From NCBI GenBank assembly GCA_025531455.1, contig JAMYHL010000025.1, positions 186,001-250,000 of the forward strand: 64,000 nucleotides of DNA, read 5' to 3'. Below the pieces are notes generated by a model, which saw only the letters and a program-made list of their open reading frames with translations, searched no databases and was not told where the DNA came from. The position numbers and the translations under genes are program-made. Below are positions 23,461 to 35,292 of the stretch, in pieces. Position 1 is the stretch's first letter, and each line of letters starts with the position of its first letter. Source of the stretch: Apiotrichum sp. Y4204. Taxonomy: Eukaryota; Basidiomycota; Tremellomycetes; Trichosporonales; Trichosporonaceae.

Positions 23461-23503
<43 letters not shown>
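23448..23503. repeat. Poly(T) tract (T13-G-T42)
   Basis: A run of 13 T, one G and then 42 T on the plus strand, i.e. an A-rich tail on the minus strand. It is by far the longest homopolymer here and may be the tail of a retroposed sequence whose body lies at 23504-23720. Confidence 0.9.
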
Positions 23504-23720
23504 CCAAGTCCAAAGGTCGGAGTGTAGGGAATGCACGCCCACTGGACGGCTTCCTTGTCTCTCGTCATCGTTGGCATTCTCGTGCTGTTCTCGACGAAGA
23601 ATGGGCAGAAATGTGTTATTGACGGCCCGGGGGTACGCGCTAGTGCGCGCCATTGTGCCTCGAGAATCGAGCATTCTCGAGATGGCTCCATATGCGCGTT
23701 CCTACCATCTGAGCCACTGA
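23448..23720 (-). mobile_element. Candidate SINE-like retroposon with tRNA-type A box and poly(A) tail
   Basis: Read on the minus strand, a tggctcagatgg sequence (about 23706-23717) fits the RNA polymerase III A box. About 43 nt further on, tgctcgattct resembles a B box with three mismatches, lying inside a 9-bp hairpin ctcgagaat/attctcgag. Some 150 bp of body then end in the A42-C-A13 tract. Order and spacing fit a tRNA-derived SINE. I could not find convincing target-site duplications, and the anticodon arm does not fold well. One copy only is visible, so this is a suggestion. Confidence 0.25.
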
Positions 23721-25445
23721 CGTTCTCGATTAGTGCTAGTCACACATCGTCGCGATAACCCCCCGGCGACTCGTACGACATCCGCATGACTTTATGCCGT
23801 CGTTTACCGTGCATCTCGAGACCAGATGCCAGGTGTTAGGTGCTAGACGCCAGATGCCACTCGACCTTCTCCCGATTCGAGACATTCTCGTCGGCCGACA
23901 TGCTCGACGGTCCACCATCCTCTGAGCCTACACCCTCGGGAACGCCCTCGTGGACATCCTCGCGCACACACTCGTCGAGGCCCGCGCACATCCTCCGAAG
24001 AGACCGGAGCACTCCCCGCGGGGCGCACGGCCCCTACCGTCTGCCCGAGTTGTCGAGTTGTCGGGTTGTCGAGCTGTCTGCCCGAGTTTCGTCGGGTTTT
24101 CTCGTCGTCAACGACGGCCCGGAAGATCACATGAAAACCAGCGGGGTCAGTGCGAGATGCCTCTTTGGCAAGGTCTTTGCGACGCCAAACAATGCTCCGG
24201 CCGGAGCTAGTGGTGCCTGTCCGCGCTGTCCACCGTTCCGTGGCTGATATGGGGTCCGAGCTTCGGAGTGCGGGCAGGGGTACATCTCAGGCTAGTGGGT
24301 GAGTCGAGGTGTTTCGAGGACGGGATATCCTGTCAGTTAGAGTCGCTGTCAGTTCGAGCCCGGCTGTCAGTGTCGGTGCGCGCTCCAAATAGCTGGGAGA
24401 GCCCCTAGCTGTCCTGTTTTGATGTTGCGCCATGTCCAGGCGCTGTCGGGGCAATGTCCTGTCGGGGTTGTGGTAAATGTCAAGAAAAAGTAAAGTTTCC
24501 GTCTGTCTGACAAGATGAATGGGTCGTATCGAGGGGGAGAGGGATGTGGTGTGTTCCCTTTCAAACAATGTTAGGAAGTGTTTTGCGTTGTGTGTTTCAT
24601 CATGGGCAGACATCCAGGCCCAGAGTCAAAAGAGGTCAGAGTTCCTTTTCGTGTGGCTGCAATGGCCCCTCATGCTTACTTTCTGTTGCATTTGTATTAC
24701 ACTCTTTTTGCTTCTCGTCCATTTCATTTGTATCACACTAGCTCGCACCTTGTTGATCATCTGATTAGCCCCGATTAGGATTCTCTATCCCGATTAGCCA
24801 TAAGAGGTAATAACCCCCACCTATATTCCCCCTCCCCCCACCGGCCCGTAGAGTGTCTCCATGTGGGCGGATCGGCAGAATATGGCTAGAATTGTGATCC
24901 GCGTTGCGTTGCATCGCGCGCATCCCCCAAGAGCCCAGTGCACGTGCGCCCGTGTTGTTTTGCCACCCTGCGTGTGTGTTGTGCCCTGCTGCCCTGCCGC
25001 CCTGCCTACCCAGGGAGCGCATGGAGCCCCTCGTTCTATCCATCCTGCCATCCTGTCATCCTTGCCTGCCGTGTCCTCGAGGCGCCGCGGGCCGTCCAAG
25101 CTCGCTCTCTCCTCGCACTCAACAGCCCGCTCAACTGTCCATCCATCCATCCATCCACTGCGTCTCTTCCAACTCGCCTTTCACCAACCCATTGCCCGCA
25201 GCACTCATCATCTATATAAAGGCATCTTGTATCACCTCTTAGCATTGTCTCTCCACCAGTCTCTCTTCTCATCGTGTTCACATCTATCCTCGCATCTGCA
25301 CGCTTCACCAACCTCTGTCTCTCTTTTGTGCCCCGCCGTTGTAGTCGTTCTTTGCCCCATTTCTCTCTCCGCCACCCCGCGGCAATCCCCCCCACATCTT
25401 ACCAACTTTTTTGTACCCAACACCGCTAGCCGGTAAACCACAACC

Positions 25446-28165
25446 ATGCGCACTCCCTTCCTCGCTCTCCTCGCCCTCCTCCCGCTCCTCGCGGCCCCCG
25501 CCACCGCGCACGCGCACGGTGCGGCCAAGCGCAACGAGCACGGCGGCCGCAAGTCGATCGCCTTTGGCCCAGAGCTTCCCCACAACAAGTTTGAGGCGGC
25601 ACCCGCCCAGTCGGGTCTCCGCCGCCGCGACGCGTCCCCCCGCGAGGCCGCCGTTGCCTTCATCGCCGAAAAGGTCGGCGCAGGCGAGGGCGACGGCTTC
25701 TACATCCGTGACGACGTGAGTAAACTAGTGCCCGAGATGAGATGCCCCAGGCGATCGGAACGGAGATGGCGGTCATTTTGCCACCACTTCCGCGTCCCGC
25801 CACCGAAACGCGTCACCGTCCCTGGTGCCGGCGTCCGCCGACCCCATGTACACACATCACACGACTTGCGTCGCCCGTCGTGTCGCATTCTGCGCTGCGC
25901 CCGATGTGCTCTGCGTGCATCGCATAGTGCATGGCTTGCCGTGCATGGTGCCTGCGTACATGATGCTTGTCTGTGTGACGATTGCGTTGCCGGGTGTTTC
26001 ACGATCGCCCCTTATCACCTTATCACTAACCCCAGACCTACACCGACGAGCGCACCAAGGTCACCCACGTCTTTGCCCGCCAGCTGATCAACGGCTTCGA
26101 GGTCGGTGACGGCGACATTAACGTCAACGTCGCCCCCAACGGCGAGATCCTCTCGTTTGGCAACAGCTTCCACCCCGAGAAGGAGGTCCCGCAGAACATT
26201 CAGGCCCGTTCGCTCGACCGCGAGCGCGACCTGGTGTGCTCCAAGATCGAGGAGCAGCTCGACCGCCACCGCAAGGCCCTCGCCGAAGCCACTCCCGGCA
26301 CTGGTGCCTGGGAGATTGTCAAGACCGCTGCCAAGGCCTGGCTCGGCTTTGGCGACGAGGACGAGCCCACCGACCCCGAGCTCATCGAGGCTCTCGAGAC
26401 CAACTACCGCAAGATCCAGGAGGAGCACCAGGTTCGCTGCGACAAGAAGCTGCTTGCCCGCGCGCCGCTCAGCCCCACCGAGGCGCTCGCGCTTCTTGTC
26501 CCCCGCCTGTCGAACAACCTGCAGGGCATCAACGCCTCCGAGCTCACCTCCACCACCCAGGAGATGCTCGGCCCCAAGAAGGCTCCTGCCGAGCCCCCCA
26601 CCGAGCTCATCTCGGGCCAGCCCCTCAAGAACGCCCAGGTCGTCTCGGAAGTCCCCGCCCGTACCATGTACACCCAGACTACCGGCGGCGCCCCCGTCAT
26701 GGTCTACCGCTTCGACGTCGAGATGGAGGACAACTGGTACGAGGCTTACGTCTCGACCGACACTGGTGAGATCATCCGTATCGTCGACTGGGCTTCGGAC
26801 TCGCACCCCGACCACCACAGGCACAGCAACAGGCGCAAGCGCAAGCCGTCGCCGGCCCCTTCGCACGACGGCGAGTACTTTGTCTTCCCCTTCGGTGTGA
26901 ACGATCCCTCGGTCGGCTCGACCAAGCGCGAGGTCAACCCCGCCGACAAGGTTGCCTCGCCTCTTGGCTGGCACACCTTCCCCACTAACTCCAACCCCTG
27001 GCCCAACACCAACTGGCCCGGATCTTCCACCGAGGGTGAGAACACGTTTGTCTCCTCGACGGTCGGCAACAATGTTCTCGCGCACGAGAACTGGGGTGGC
27101 CGCAACAACTTCCTCACCAACTACCGCCCAGTTGCCAACGGAAGCCTCAACTTTGTCTACGAGTACGGAGAGCCCGAGGGACTTGCGCCCAAGGAGTACG
27201 CCGACTTTGCCATCACCCAGCTCTTCTACACCTGCAACAAGTTCCACGACCTCCTCCACCGCTACGGCTTTGACGAGGCGTCGGGCAACTTCCAGATGGA
27301 CAACTTTGGCCGCGGCGGCAGGGGCGGCGACCCCGTCATTGCCAACGCCCAGGACGGCTCGGGTACCAACAACGCCAACTTTGCCACTCCTCCCGACGGC
27401 CAGGCTCCCCGCATGCGCATGTACGTCTGGGACACCGCCACCCCGTACCGCGACGGTGACCTCGAGACGGGCATTGTCATCCACGAGTACGCCCACGGTC
27501 TCTCGACCCGTCTTACCGGTGGCCCCATGAACTCTGGCTGCCTTGGCTTTGGCGAGTCTGGTGGTATGGGCGAGGGCTGGGGTGACTTCATTGCCACCCT
27601 TGTCCGCCAGACCACTGAGCACAAGGGCCCGGACGACACTTTCACCATGGGCGCCTGGGCCGCCAACAGCGCCAGGGGTATCCGCAACTACCCGTACACG
27701 ACCGACACCAAGACCAACCCTGCGACGTACACTACCCTCGACGGAGCTGGCTACTCGGGTGTGCACGCCATGGGCGGTGTCTGGGCCGAGATGCTCTTTG
27801 TCATGTCCCAGCGCCTTGTTGAGAAGCACGGGTTCTCGAACAACCTCTTCCCTCCCGAGGACCCCTCCCAGCCCAACGAGTTCTACGCCGGCGCGAGCTG
27901 CGACAGCGCCTCGGATGGCCCCCTCGTCCCCAAGCACGGCAACACCCTCGCTCTCCAGCTCGTCATCTCGGGCATGAAGCTCCAGCCGTGCCGCCCCACC
28001 TTCTTTGACGCCCGTGACGCCATCATCCAGGCCGACAAGGTTCTCACCGGCGGCGCCAACAAGTGCATCCTCTGGAAGGCCTTTGCCGAGCGCGGTCTCG
28101 GTGTCGACGCCGCCAACAACGGTCGCCGCACCAACGGCTTCCGCGTCCCGTCCGACTGCAACTAG
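25446..28165 (+). CDS. Extracellular metalloproteinase, M36 fungalysin family
   Basis: Secreted zinc endopeptidase made as a zymogen. Exons 25446-25715 and 26036-28165 give 799 residues. MRTPFLALLALLPLLAAPAT is a signal peptide. The propeptide (to about residue 380) contains the fungalysin/thermolysin propeptide region with FARQLINGFEVGDGDINVNV. The catalytic domain follows: the active site HEYAHGLSTRL places the HExxH residues at about H573, E574 and H577, and the third zinc ligand is E603 in GMGEGWGDF. Conserved TLDGAGYSGVHAMGGVWAEM and the C-terminal GGANKCILWKAFAERGLG also match. Length and order are those of fungal Mep proteins, which degrade external protein and in some fungi aid host-tissue growth. 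The intron (320 nt) is long for this window. The antisense strand is open for 640 codons, which is a codon-bias shadow. Confidence 0.96.
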
Positions 28166-29572
28166 GCATACCCGCGCAGCTCTGCAGGATCCCGGTGCGG
28201 TACTACAGGATACCCGTGCCGCATTGCAGGTAACCCCTCGTCACCAGACCCAGCCCGAATTGAAATAGTCTCGGAAAACCGAAGCCAGTATAAGCCAGTG
28301 TTAGTAGCAGTGTAACCCAGTGTTACAGTAGCTGTCTTGCAGCGAAATGTATATATCTGCTACCAACGCGGGAGAGATGGATGGCCGCGGAATTTGTGGC
28401 TACTAATGCCGTGTTCAGAGTGATGGCAATGTCGGCCCAACAGCCCCACTGCACCGCCCCGCCCCACCCTGCAATCAATACCGCGGAACCCATCTAATAA
28501 GCCTGGCATGGCTGACCCCTTACGCAGCCCAGGATCCAAGCATGAAGCACATGCCCAGGTCCACTGATGGCCGGCTGGGGCTGAGGTGATGCTCGTTCCA
28601 CAGGCATCATTGCCATCATGCCGGAGATCGCCCCACCACGAGCGACAGGGCAAGGAACTAGGAACGAGGACCGACCGGTGGAGTGGGGCCGCGTTTCGCG
28701 TCACACCGTGTTGGAGTTGGACAGAAGACGAGCCGCGTACCACGTCCGATTCCCCACAATCTCGTGCTGTAATGGGAGAGTGGGTCAGAAGTGAGTTCCC
28801 GACTCGACTACGACCCATTTCGGCTCTGGCGAGCTCGAGCCCGGCTGCGCGGTATACCAGTGTGCTGCGACTCCAACATACCCCGATGTCGAGACCCCGA
28901 CCTTGTCGCGTGGGGGAACGTTATCACAGTACAGACTGTGACCCCGGTTCATTGGACGCAACACTTTCACTATCGATACCCTCACTTGGACAACGCGTAC
29001 CCGCTCACTCACACCGTCACTCGTGGCAGAGTTCCGGTCCCCCGACTTGCCCGGGCTCCCGCCAGTGTCCACACGCTGAAAGTCAGTCGCGTGATGTCTG
29101 ATGTCCCCTTTCGCTATAGTGTCACTCGCGCTGACGATGGATAGGAAGGAGATCCAGGATCACTGGTGTGTGTTCCTACGCTGCACGCCGTATGCTGCGC
29201 GCCGCGCTGCACGCGTTATTGCTCCCCAGCCGGCCCGCACCTCGCGCTGGCACACTCTGGTACTCTGGCGCAGGGGGACATGACAGGACACGGAAGGGGC
29301 GGAGAATTGGGGTTGTAACGAGCGTAGAAACCCGTCATCTCATGCCCGTGTCACAGTATCACATATTCCAGGATCACAGGATTATAGTATCATGTCATCC
29401 CCATATGCCCCAGACTGCAGACTCAGGCTCGGCAGGTTTCACATTGACATGAAAAAAGAGTACTTTAGTACTACTGGACGGGACAGCAAATGTGTGATGC
29501 CATGTGAAGGGTAACCAGCAGTACCAGTGCCCGGTGCTAGCGGTGGCCCTCGTGTGCATCAGGCTGGCACAG

Positions 29573-29608
29573 GCGTCGAGGGCGTCGAGGGCGTCGAGGC
29601 GTCGAGGC
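29573..29608. repeat. Tandem repeat, gcgtcgagg-type units
   Basis: Four head-to-tail copies of an 8-9-bp unit gcgtcgag(g). Simple repeat with no assigned function. Confidence 0.8.
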
Positions 29609-30257
29609 GCTCAGGTTGGGAGGCAAGAGGGAAGAGAGGAGCGGGATTCCCGGCCGGGATCGGCGCCGACGCCGACGCGCCGAGCCTGAGCGCCTGCAGA
29701 CGCCGAGGCGCGAGGATGAGGAGATGCGTAGTGGATCTACAGCTACAGGTCTTGTCAACCTCTGTCATCCTCAGATACGATCCGCGATTCATGAACGCGC
29801 TGCGCGATGCACGAAGCACGAAGCACGAAGCACGATGCGCGAGACGATCATTGATCACGATCACGGATCTGCAGCGCTAGCCAGCCCATTGTGGCTGATC
29901 AAGCGGATCTGGTGCTAGCTTGCTAGTAGCTAGCATGTCGTGACTAGTCGCGCACAGACCTTTCCTCGTCTCTGCACGCTGCTTGTTCGGGATGCGGTAC
30001 CCGGGTGGCCGGGTGCGCGCGACTCGCGAGATCGCGATTCGATTGTTTCGTATCCACGTGGATACCCTGAATCCAGCTAGGATCGCGGTCGGAGGTTGCT
30101 GGGAGTGCTGGAGGCGGTTCCAAAGGGACCAGGGCCGACAGGCACAAGCAGGGAAACGAGGGAAACTGTACTCTCTGATCTCTGAGGATATGAGGATTCA
30201 GAGGCCGGGAAAGGGGACTGCAGCGGAGGCTACAGCAGAGGGGAGGCGGGAGGGGAG

Positions 30258-30300
30258 GAGGGTACAGAGGGTACAGAGGGTACGGAGGGTACGGAGGGTA
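30258..30300. repeat. Tandem repeat, gagggtac(a/g) x5
   Basis: About five copies of a 9-bp unit: gagggtaca twice, gagggtacg twice, then a partial copy. It lies upstream of the RhoGAP gene. Confidence 0.85.
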
Positions 30301-30840
30301 AGACAGGTACCTACACCGCCGGGCACACGGCCGGCGCAGGACAAGAGAGGAGAGACAGGAAAAACAAAGACCAGAAACCAGAAACATGTCTCCCTTCCCC
30401 CCCTTTGGCCCTCAGGCTTTTTTGCCCTTTTGCCTCCCGTCGCCTTTTTTTTGCCTCTCTGCCTTGGTCTCGTGTGTCTTCCCCCCCCCCTCTGACTGTG
30501 TGTGTGTCTGTGCAGACTGTGTCTTCCCTCCGCGATTGCAGCACCTCTGCACGCTCTGCACCTCTGGCCTCTGGATTACACTCTGATTGATCGCATTACC
30601 TGTCTCGGCATCGCGCAGTCTCCCATCGCCGTCGGCGTCGCCATCAACATCAACGTCCACATCGCCGTCGCCATCGCGCACATACACACAAACAGAAACA
30701 AAACACACTACTCCACATTGCTCGACCCGACCGAGCCAAGCCCAATCCAGGCCAAACAAGCAACAAGCAACAACTAAACAGCAAACAGCCCAGCTAGCCA
30801 AGCCGCACCCCGCTCGTCTGCCCCTGCGCGATTCGAATCC

Positions 30841-30870
30841 CAAATCCAAATCCAAATCGAAATCCAAATC
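30841..30870. repeat. Tandem repeat, aaatcc x5
   Basis: Hexanucleotide repeat with one variant copy (aaatcg) in the presumed leader of the RhoGAP gene. Confidence 0.8.
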
Positions 30871-31154
30871 AAAAGTCCACGACAACGACAGCGACCACCA
30901 CCACTAGTGGCACACAACACGGACTGCAACCACTTTAACACCTTTGCATCCTCTTCCACTCCACTCCACCCCTCTTCTTACTCCCCATCCATCTCCATCT
31001 CCTCCCATCCCACACCGTCATTCCCTCCATCTCCCTCCCCCCCAGCTCACGATCGAACCACATCTCGTCGCATCGCGTCACATCACACCCCACCCTCATC
31101 GCAACGCTCTTGGGTCGTTGCCCGTCGCCAACCGCGCCGAGTCTCACCACATCT

Positions 31155-31180
31155 ACACACACACACACACACACACACAG
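31155..31180. repeat. (CA)n microsatellite
   Basis: Uninterrupted CA dinucleotide run of about 13 units. Confidence 0.85.
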
Positions 31181-31695
31181 AAACCCTCTCCTCACACCGC
31201 GCCACGCCACACCACACTCCTGGTCTCCGCTCCCGACCGTCGCACCTGCCGCGCACACGGCCGCTCCTCACTCAGTCCTAGTCTCCGGAGCTCCTCCGTC
31301 CCATCCAGTCCGCGCGGCGGGACGGAGCCGCCGTGCACTCATCCGCGCGCGCGCCGCGTCAAGTGTATCGTCGTGTCGGGCCGCGTCGTCACACGCACCC
31401 CAACACACAGATACCTATTGTACTAGGCGGGGCGTGAGCACATCCGTGCCACCGAACCGGTGTCTGCGTGTCGGCTGAGCGGCCAAACGGAGCCCATCAG
31501 CGACATCTTCACCAACGCCAAGCACGCCAGCACTACCTCCAGCACTATCTCTTTTGTCGCGCTCCTGCTTCTCCCACTTTTTTTGTTCTTGTTCTCATCT
31601 TTTCCTTCTTGTTACATCTCTCGGCATCCAGCGCGTTGGGTGCGTCACTTGCCCCAGTCCTCTGCTCACCTCAGATGTAATCTCCTCGCGTGACC

Positions 31696-34600
31696 ATGAA
31701 CTCCCAGACCGCCCACGCCGCCGTCGCCCCCACCATCTGTATCTCCAACACCCCCGCCGGCCCGTCGGCAGCAGGCCCCTCGCATCAGCCCCAGCAGCAG
31801 GCACAACCGCAACCATCGGGGCAACCGCATCCGCAGTCCCAACAACCACAGCAGAACCCCGGAGCACACATCTCCAGGGCAAGCTCTGCAACCCCCATCA
31901 CAAGCCCCCCTCAGGTCTCCAGCCCCGGTTCCCCGCGACACCAGTCCGGCAATGTCGATGTCGAGGCGCTGATACGATCCCATGGTGGCGACCTGCGCCG
32001 CACTCTCGAAGCTGTCGTCAGCGACCGTAACGGCTTGGTAAGAACCAGATCTGAATTTCGACCTGACAACGCAGCAAGCACAGAACACGCAGCTCTGGAA
32101 GCTTATTGAGAAACAGCGCGCCCAGTGTGCCCATCTCGCAGGAGACAACGACCGTCTCCGTGCAGACCGCGAACGGGCAAACAACCGATTGGTCGCCGCC
32201 GGCCTCGATCCCGTGCCGTCTGGAAACCGTCGTGTGCCCCACAGTGCCAGCGCCGTCGCATTGGGAACCACCGCGTCATCCGACTCGCACAGCACTGCCA
32301 ACCACAATGGCCGGCGGCTGAATTCCGACCAGGAGGACAAGGCATCCGGCCTCGCTGCCCCGCCGACGATGACTGCCGCCCAGCGATCAGCAAGCGAGAC
32401 TCTGAGCTCAAATAGCATGTTGCCAGAGCGGTCCCCGTCGCCTAGTGGCGGACTCTTGCCATCCCCGATGCCGGAAAAGAGGTTACGGCACGAAAGCCGT
32501 ATGACCTTTCCCCCAGAGGTCGCGTCGTTCATGGCCCTTGCGGACTCGACACAGCAGCAGCAGCAAGCGGGCGCGCTCGGCGGCGGTTCTGGATCTCATC
32601 CCAGTCCCAACTCGCTTGCCCCCCGTTCCAGTGGCGACGCCCAGACCGGAGCCAACTTGTCTGACGGCTCGCAGCGTGCATCCCCGATCATGGAGCAGGA
32701 CGAGCTGACAAGCCCCGACTCGCCCCGCCCGTCCCAGGACACTGTGACGTCGCGGCCAACAACATCGCCCGTCACTGGTGGCGACCCGAGTAGAACATCG
32801 CTCGAATCTCCCCTCTCTCCCGGCACCCTGCCGCAGCCGGATCACACGCAGCTCACCACAGCCCTCCTTCCCCATGCCCGTCTGTCCATCCCCCATTCCA
32901 CAGTCTTCCCCAACCAGAGCGGCCGCGACGTGCTGTGCTTTATTGTCGCCGTTGCTGTGCGCGCACCCAATTCGACTCCCTTGTCCTGGACTGTCGGCAA
33001 GACGTTTTCCGCATTCATGGAGCTCGACGCCCGCGCACAAGAGCGCTCGGGAAAGAGTCGCAGAGAATGGAAGAAGATGGTGTCGTCTCTACCAGAGGGC
33101 AAGGCGTGGAAGGACTTTGCGCCCAGCAAGATTGACCAGCGCAAGGCCGCGCTGGAGCAGTACCTCGAGTCGCTGCTCGTCGCGCCTGTGAGCGACAAGT
33201 CTGATCTGTGCAACTTTCTCTCCTCAGACGTCGTCCAGGCCAAGACCAACAAGCTTCGCAAGGAGGGCTACCTCACCAAAAAGGGCAAAAACTTTGGCGG
33301 ATGGAAGACGCGCTACTTTGTCCTCGATGGTCCGGTGATGAAGTACTACGAGACCCGCGGTGGGCCCTTCCTTGGCGCAATCCAACTCGTCGGCGCACAG
33401 ATCGGCCGGCAAAACCGGGGACCGGATGCGAATGACGACCGCAACTTTCGCCACGCCTTCCTCATTATTGAGGCGAATGCAAAGAAGGACTCGTCGCAGA
33501 ACCGTCATGTGTTGTGTGCAGGCAGCGACGTGGAGCGCGACAGCTGGATCGACTTGCTGGTCCGCCAGGTCGATCCTGACATGACGCCCACACCGTCGGC
33601 AAATTCCACTCCCAATCCGATGAGCGCGGGCCTCGGCCACCAGCGGAGACGCAGTGCAATCCGCAAGTCGAGCAAGGACGTTGTCGTCACTTCTGCGCAG
33701 CCATTATCGCAGCTGGCTGATGCCAACGCGAAATTCATCTCGGGCGCACCGCTCCCGAGTGTGATTAATCTCATGGAGTCGCAGCGCCACGCCGGACCGG
33801 CAACACAGTCGCCGACCCATCTCACACCTGCCGGCGCCTTTGCATCCACTTCCGATCTCATCTCTCAGCTTGCTCCAAGCGAACCGACCCCCAAGGCCAT
33901 CAAGCGCCAGAGTGCCATGCCCGGCCGACAATCCTTCTCTCCCGCCTACCTCACCAAGCTCTCTAGCGACGGCGTCGCCTCGGTACCAGGGTACAATGTC
34001 GACCGCGACCGGGAACGCAAAGCGAAATCAGGACGCTTCTGGGGTCTTGTGGGAAAGACTCCAGAAAAGGGTACCGCGCGACCAGTATTCGGTGTCCCGC
34101 TCTCCGACTCGATCGCCATAGCCTCCGTTGCCGGCCTGCCTGCCATTGTCTTCCGCTGCATCGAGTACCTCGAGGCCAAACATGCCGACCAGGAAGAAGG
34201 CATCTACCGTCTGAGTGGGAGCAGCGCGGTCATCAAGGGCCTCAAGGAGCGCTTCAACCAGGAGGGCGACGTCAACCTCCTCCAGATCGACGAGCGGTGG
34301 GACCCACACGCCATCGCCGGCCTCCTCAAGACCTACCTCCGCGAACTTCCCACCAGCCTGCTCACGCGCACCCTCCACATGCGGTTCCTCGCAGTAATTG
34401 GTGAGAACAGTGTGTTGTGTTCTGTACTGACTCCCAGACCTCGTGGACTCGACCGCGCGCGTCGCCGAGCTGTCGCGCCTCGTCGCCGAGCTTCCGCCCG
34501 CAAACTACACCCTTCTCCGCGCATTTACCGCGCACCTAATTCTTATCGTCAAGAACTCGGCCGTCAACAAGATGACATTACGAAACATTGGTATTGTCTT

Positions 34601-35105
34601 TAGTCCCACGCTCGGCATCCCCGCCGGCATCTTTTACGAGCTCGTCTCGCGGTTCGGCGCAATCTTTGACGACGAGGGCGTCGACGAGCTCCCCCTCGAC
34701 GACCCCGCCACTGTCGCTGCCGCCGTCGAGGCTACGGGCAGTTCGCCAGGCGGCACACCCGCCGCCGCTACCCTCGAGGAGCCGTCGCAGGCAACAAAGA
34801 GCAAACGCAACTCGATGCTGTACCACGCTGCCGGGGCCGAGGCCATGCTCGGGCTCGCGGGGCGCGCCCTCGACCCGAGCACAGAGGACTCGCAGTCCGA
34901 GCTCTCGCTCGACGACCTCGAGAGCGAGCCCATGAGCGCACAGAGCAGCGACAACATGTCCCTCGCAGCCACGGACGCCAGCCCCGGCACAGGCACGGTC
35001 CGGAGGCGCGACAATGTGTCCACCACGGCGGCCGCGCAGGCGCAGTCCCCGGACGCCGTCGAGGCGCTCCAGCAGAATCATAATGACACACACAGTCCCG
35101 CCTAG
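31696..35105 (+). CDS. PX-PH-RhoGAP protein, BEM3-type Rho/Cdc42 GTPase-activating protein
   Basis: GTPase-activating protein for a Rho-family GTPase, likely Cdc42, at sites of polarised growth. Exons 31696-32037, 32075-34400 and 34438-35105 give 1111 residues. Order: Gln/Pro-rich N-terminus; short coiled coil (NTQLWKLIEKQRAQCAHLAG, about 115-155); Ser/Pro-rich linker; PX domain (about 370-500, with WTVGKTFSAFMELD); PH domain (about 505-612, with EGYLTKKGKNFGGWKTRYFV and Trp in DSWIDLLVRQ); and RhoGAP domain (about 785-980). The arginine finger is R826 in EEGIYRLSGSS, and the conserved LLKTYLRELPTSLLT and NKMTLRNIGIVFSPTL are present, so it should be active. The PX-PH-GAP order is that of yeast Bem3. 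The first ATG is 31696; the preceding in-frame GTG is not needed. Convergent with RXT3. Confidence 0.92.
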
Positions 35106-35292
35106 TTTTATACACAGTTATGCTACCTATTATATATCCGGCGTACTGCCGCGCCGTACAGAGCACGCGGCACGGGGTGCGGTACTCACCAGGGCGACCC
35201 AATGCGACCCCAAACGTACTGGACAGGAACTCTGATTTCATTTGTTGACAAGGAATGTCACATACGATCGGCCTACAGACAATATTTTCATT

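Larger units (their letters stand above)
22690..25445. other. 2.8-kb intergenic region with poly(T) tract
   Basis: No gene is supported between the lactonase and the fungalysin gene. It contains a T13-G-T42 tract (23448-23503), a possible tRNA-like A box on the minus strand near 23717, short repeats of tgtcgagttgtcg type near 24050, an AT-richer stretch 24540-24790, and a pyrimidine-rich leader (25000-25440) before the M36 start codon. Confidence 0.4.
28166..31695. other. 3.5-kb intergenic region with several short tandem repeats
   Basis: No gene is supported between the fungalysin and the RhoGAP gene. Just past the M36 stop, an imperfect repeat of about 24 bp (caggatcccggtgcggta type) occurs two to three times. 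Further on are cgtcgagg-type repeats (29573-29608), a gaagcacgaa repeat near 29815, gagggtac-type repeats (30258-30300), an aaatcc repeat (30841-30870) and a CA run (31155-31180). From about 30400 to 31690 the plus strand is strongly pyrimidine-rich, which suggests a long 5' leader or promoter for the RhoGAP gene. Confidence 0.4.

Noticed and set aside
23448..23720. Functional tRNA gene
   Set aside because: The A box fits, but the B box has mismatches, acceptor ends do not pair and no anticodon arm forms.
24351..24372. B-box-like gttcgagccc as part of a tRNA
   Set aside because: No A box at tRNA spacing and no cloverleaf pairing around it.
26015..27937. 640-codon minus-strand open frame
   Set aside because: It is antisense to the clear M36 fungalysin catalytic domain and shows a Val/Gly/Ala-biased shadow composition.
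28360..29101. Open frames on both strands after the fungalysin gene
   Set aside because: No motif, no plausible splice-linked extension, and mixed composition; treated as intergenic.
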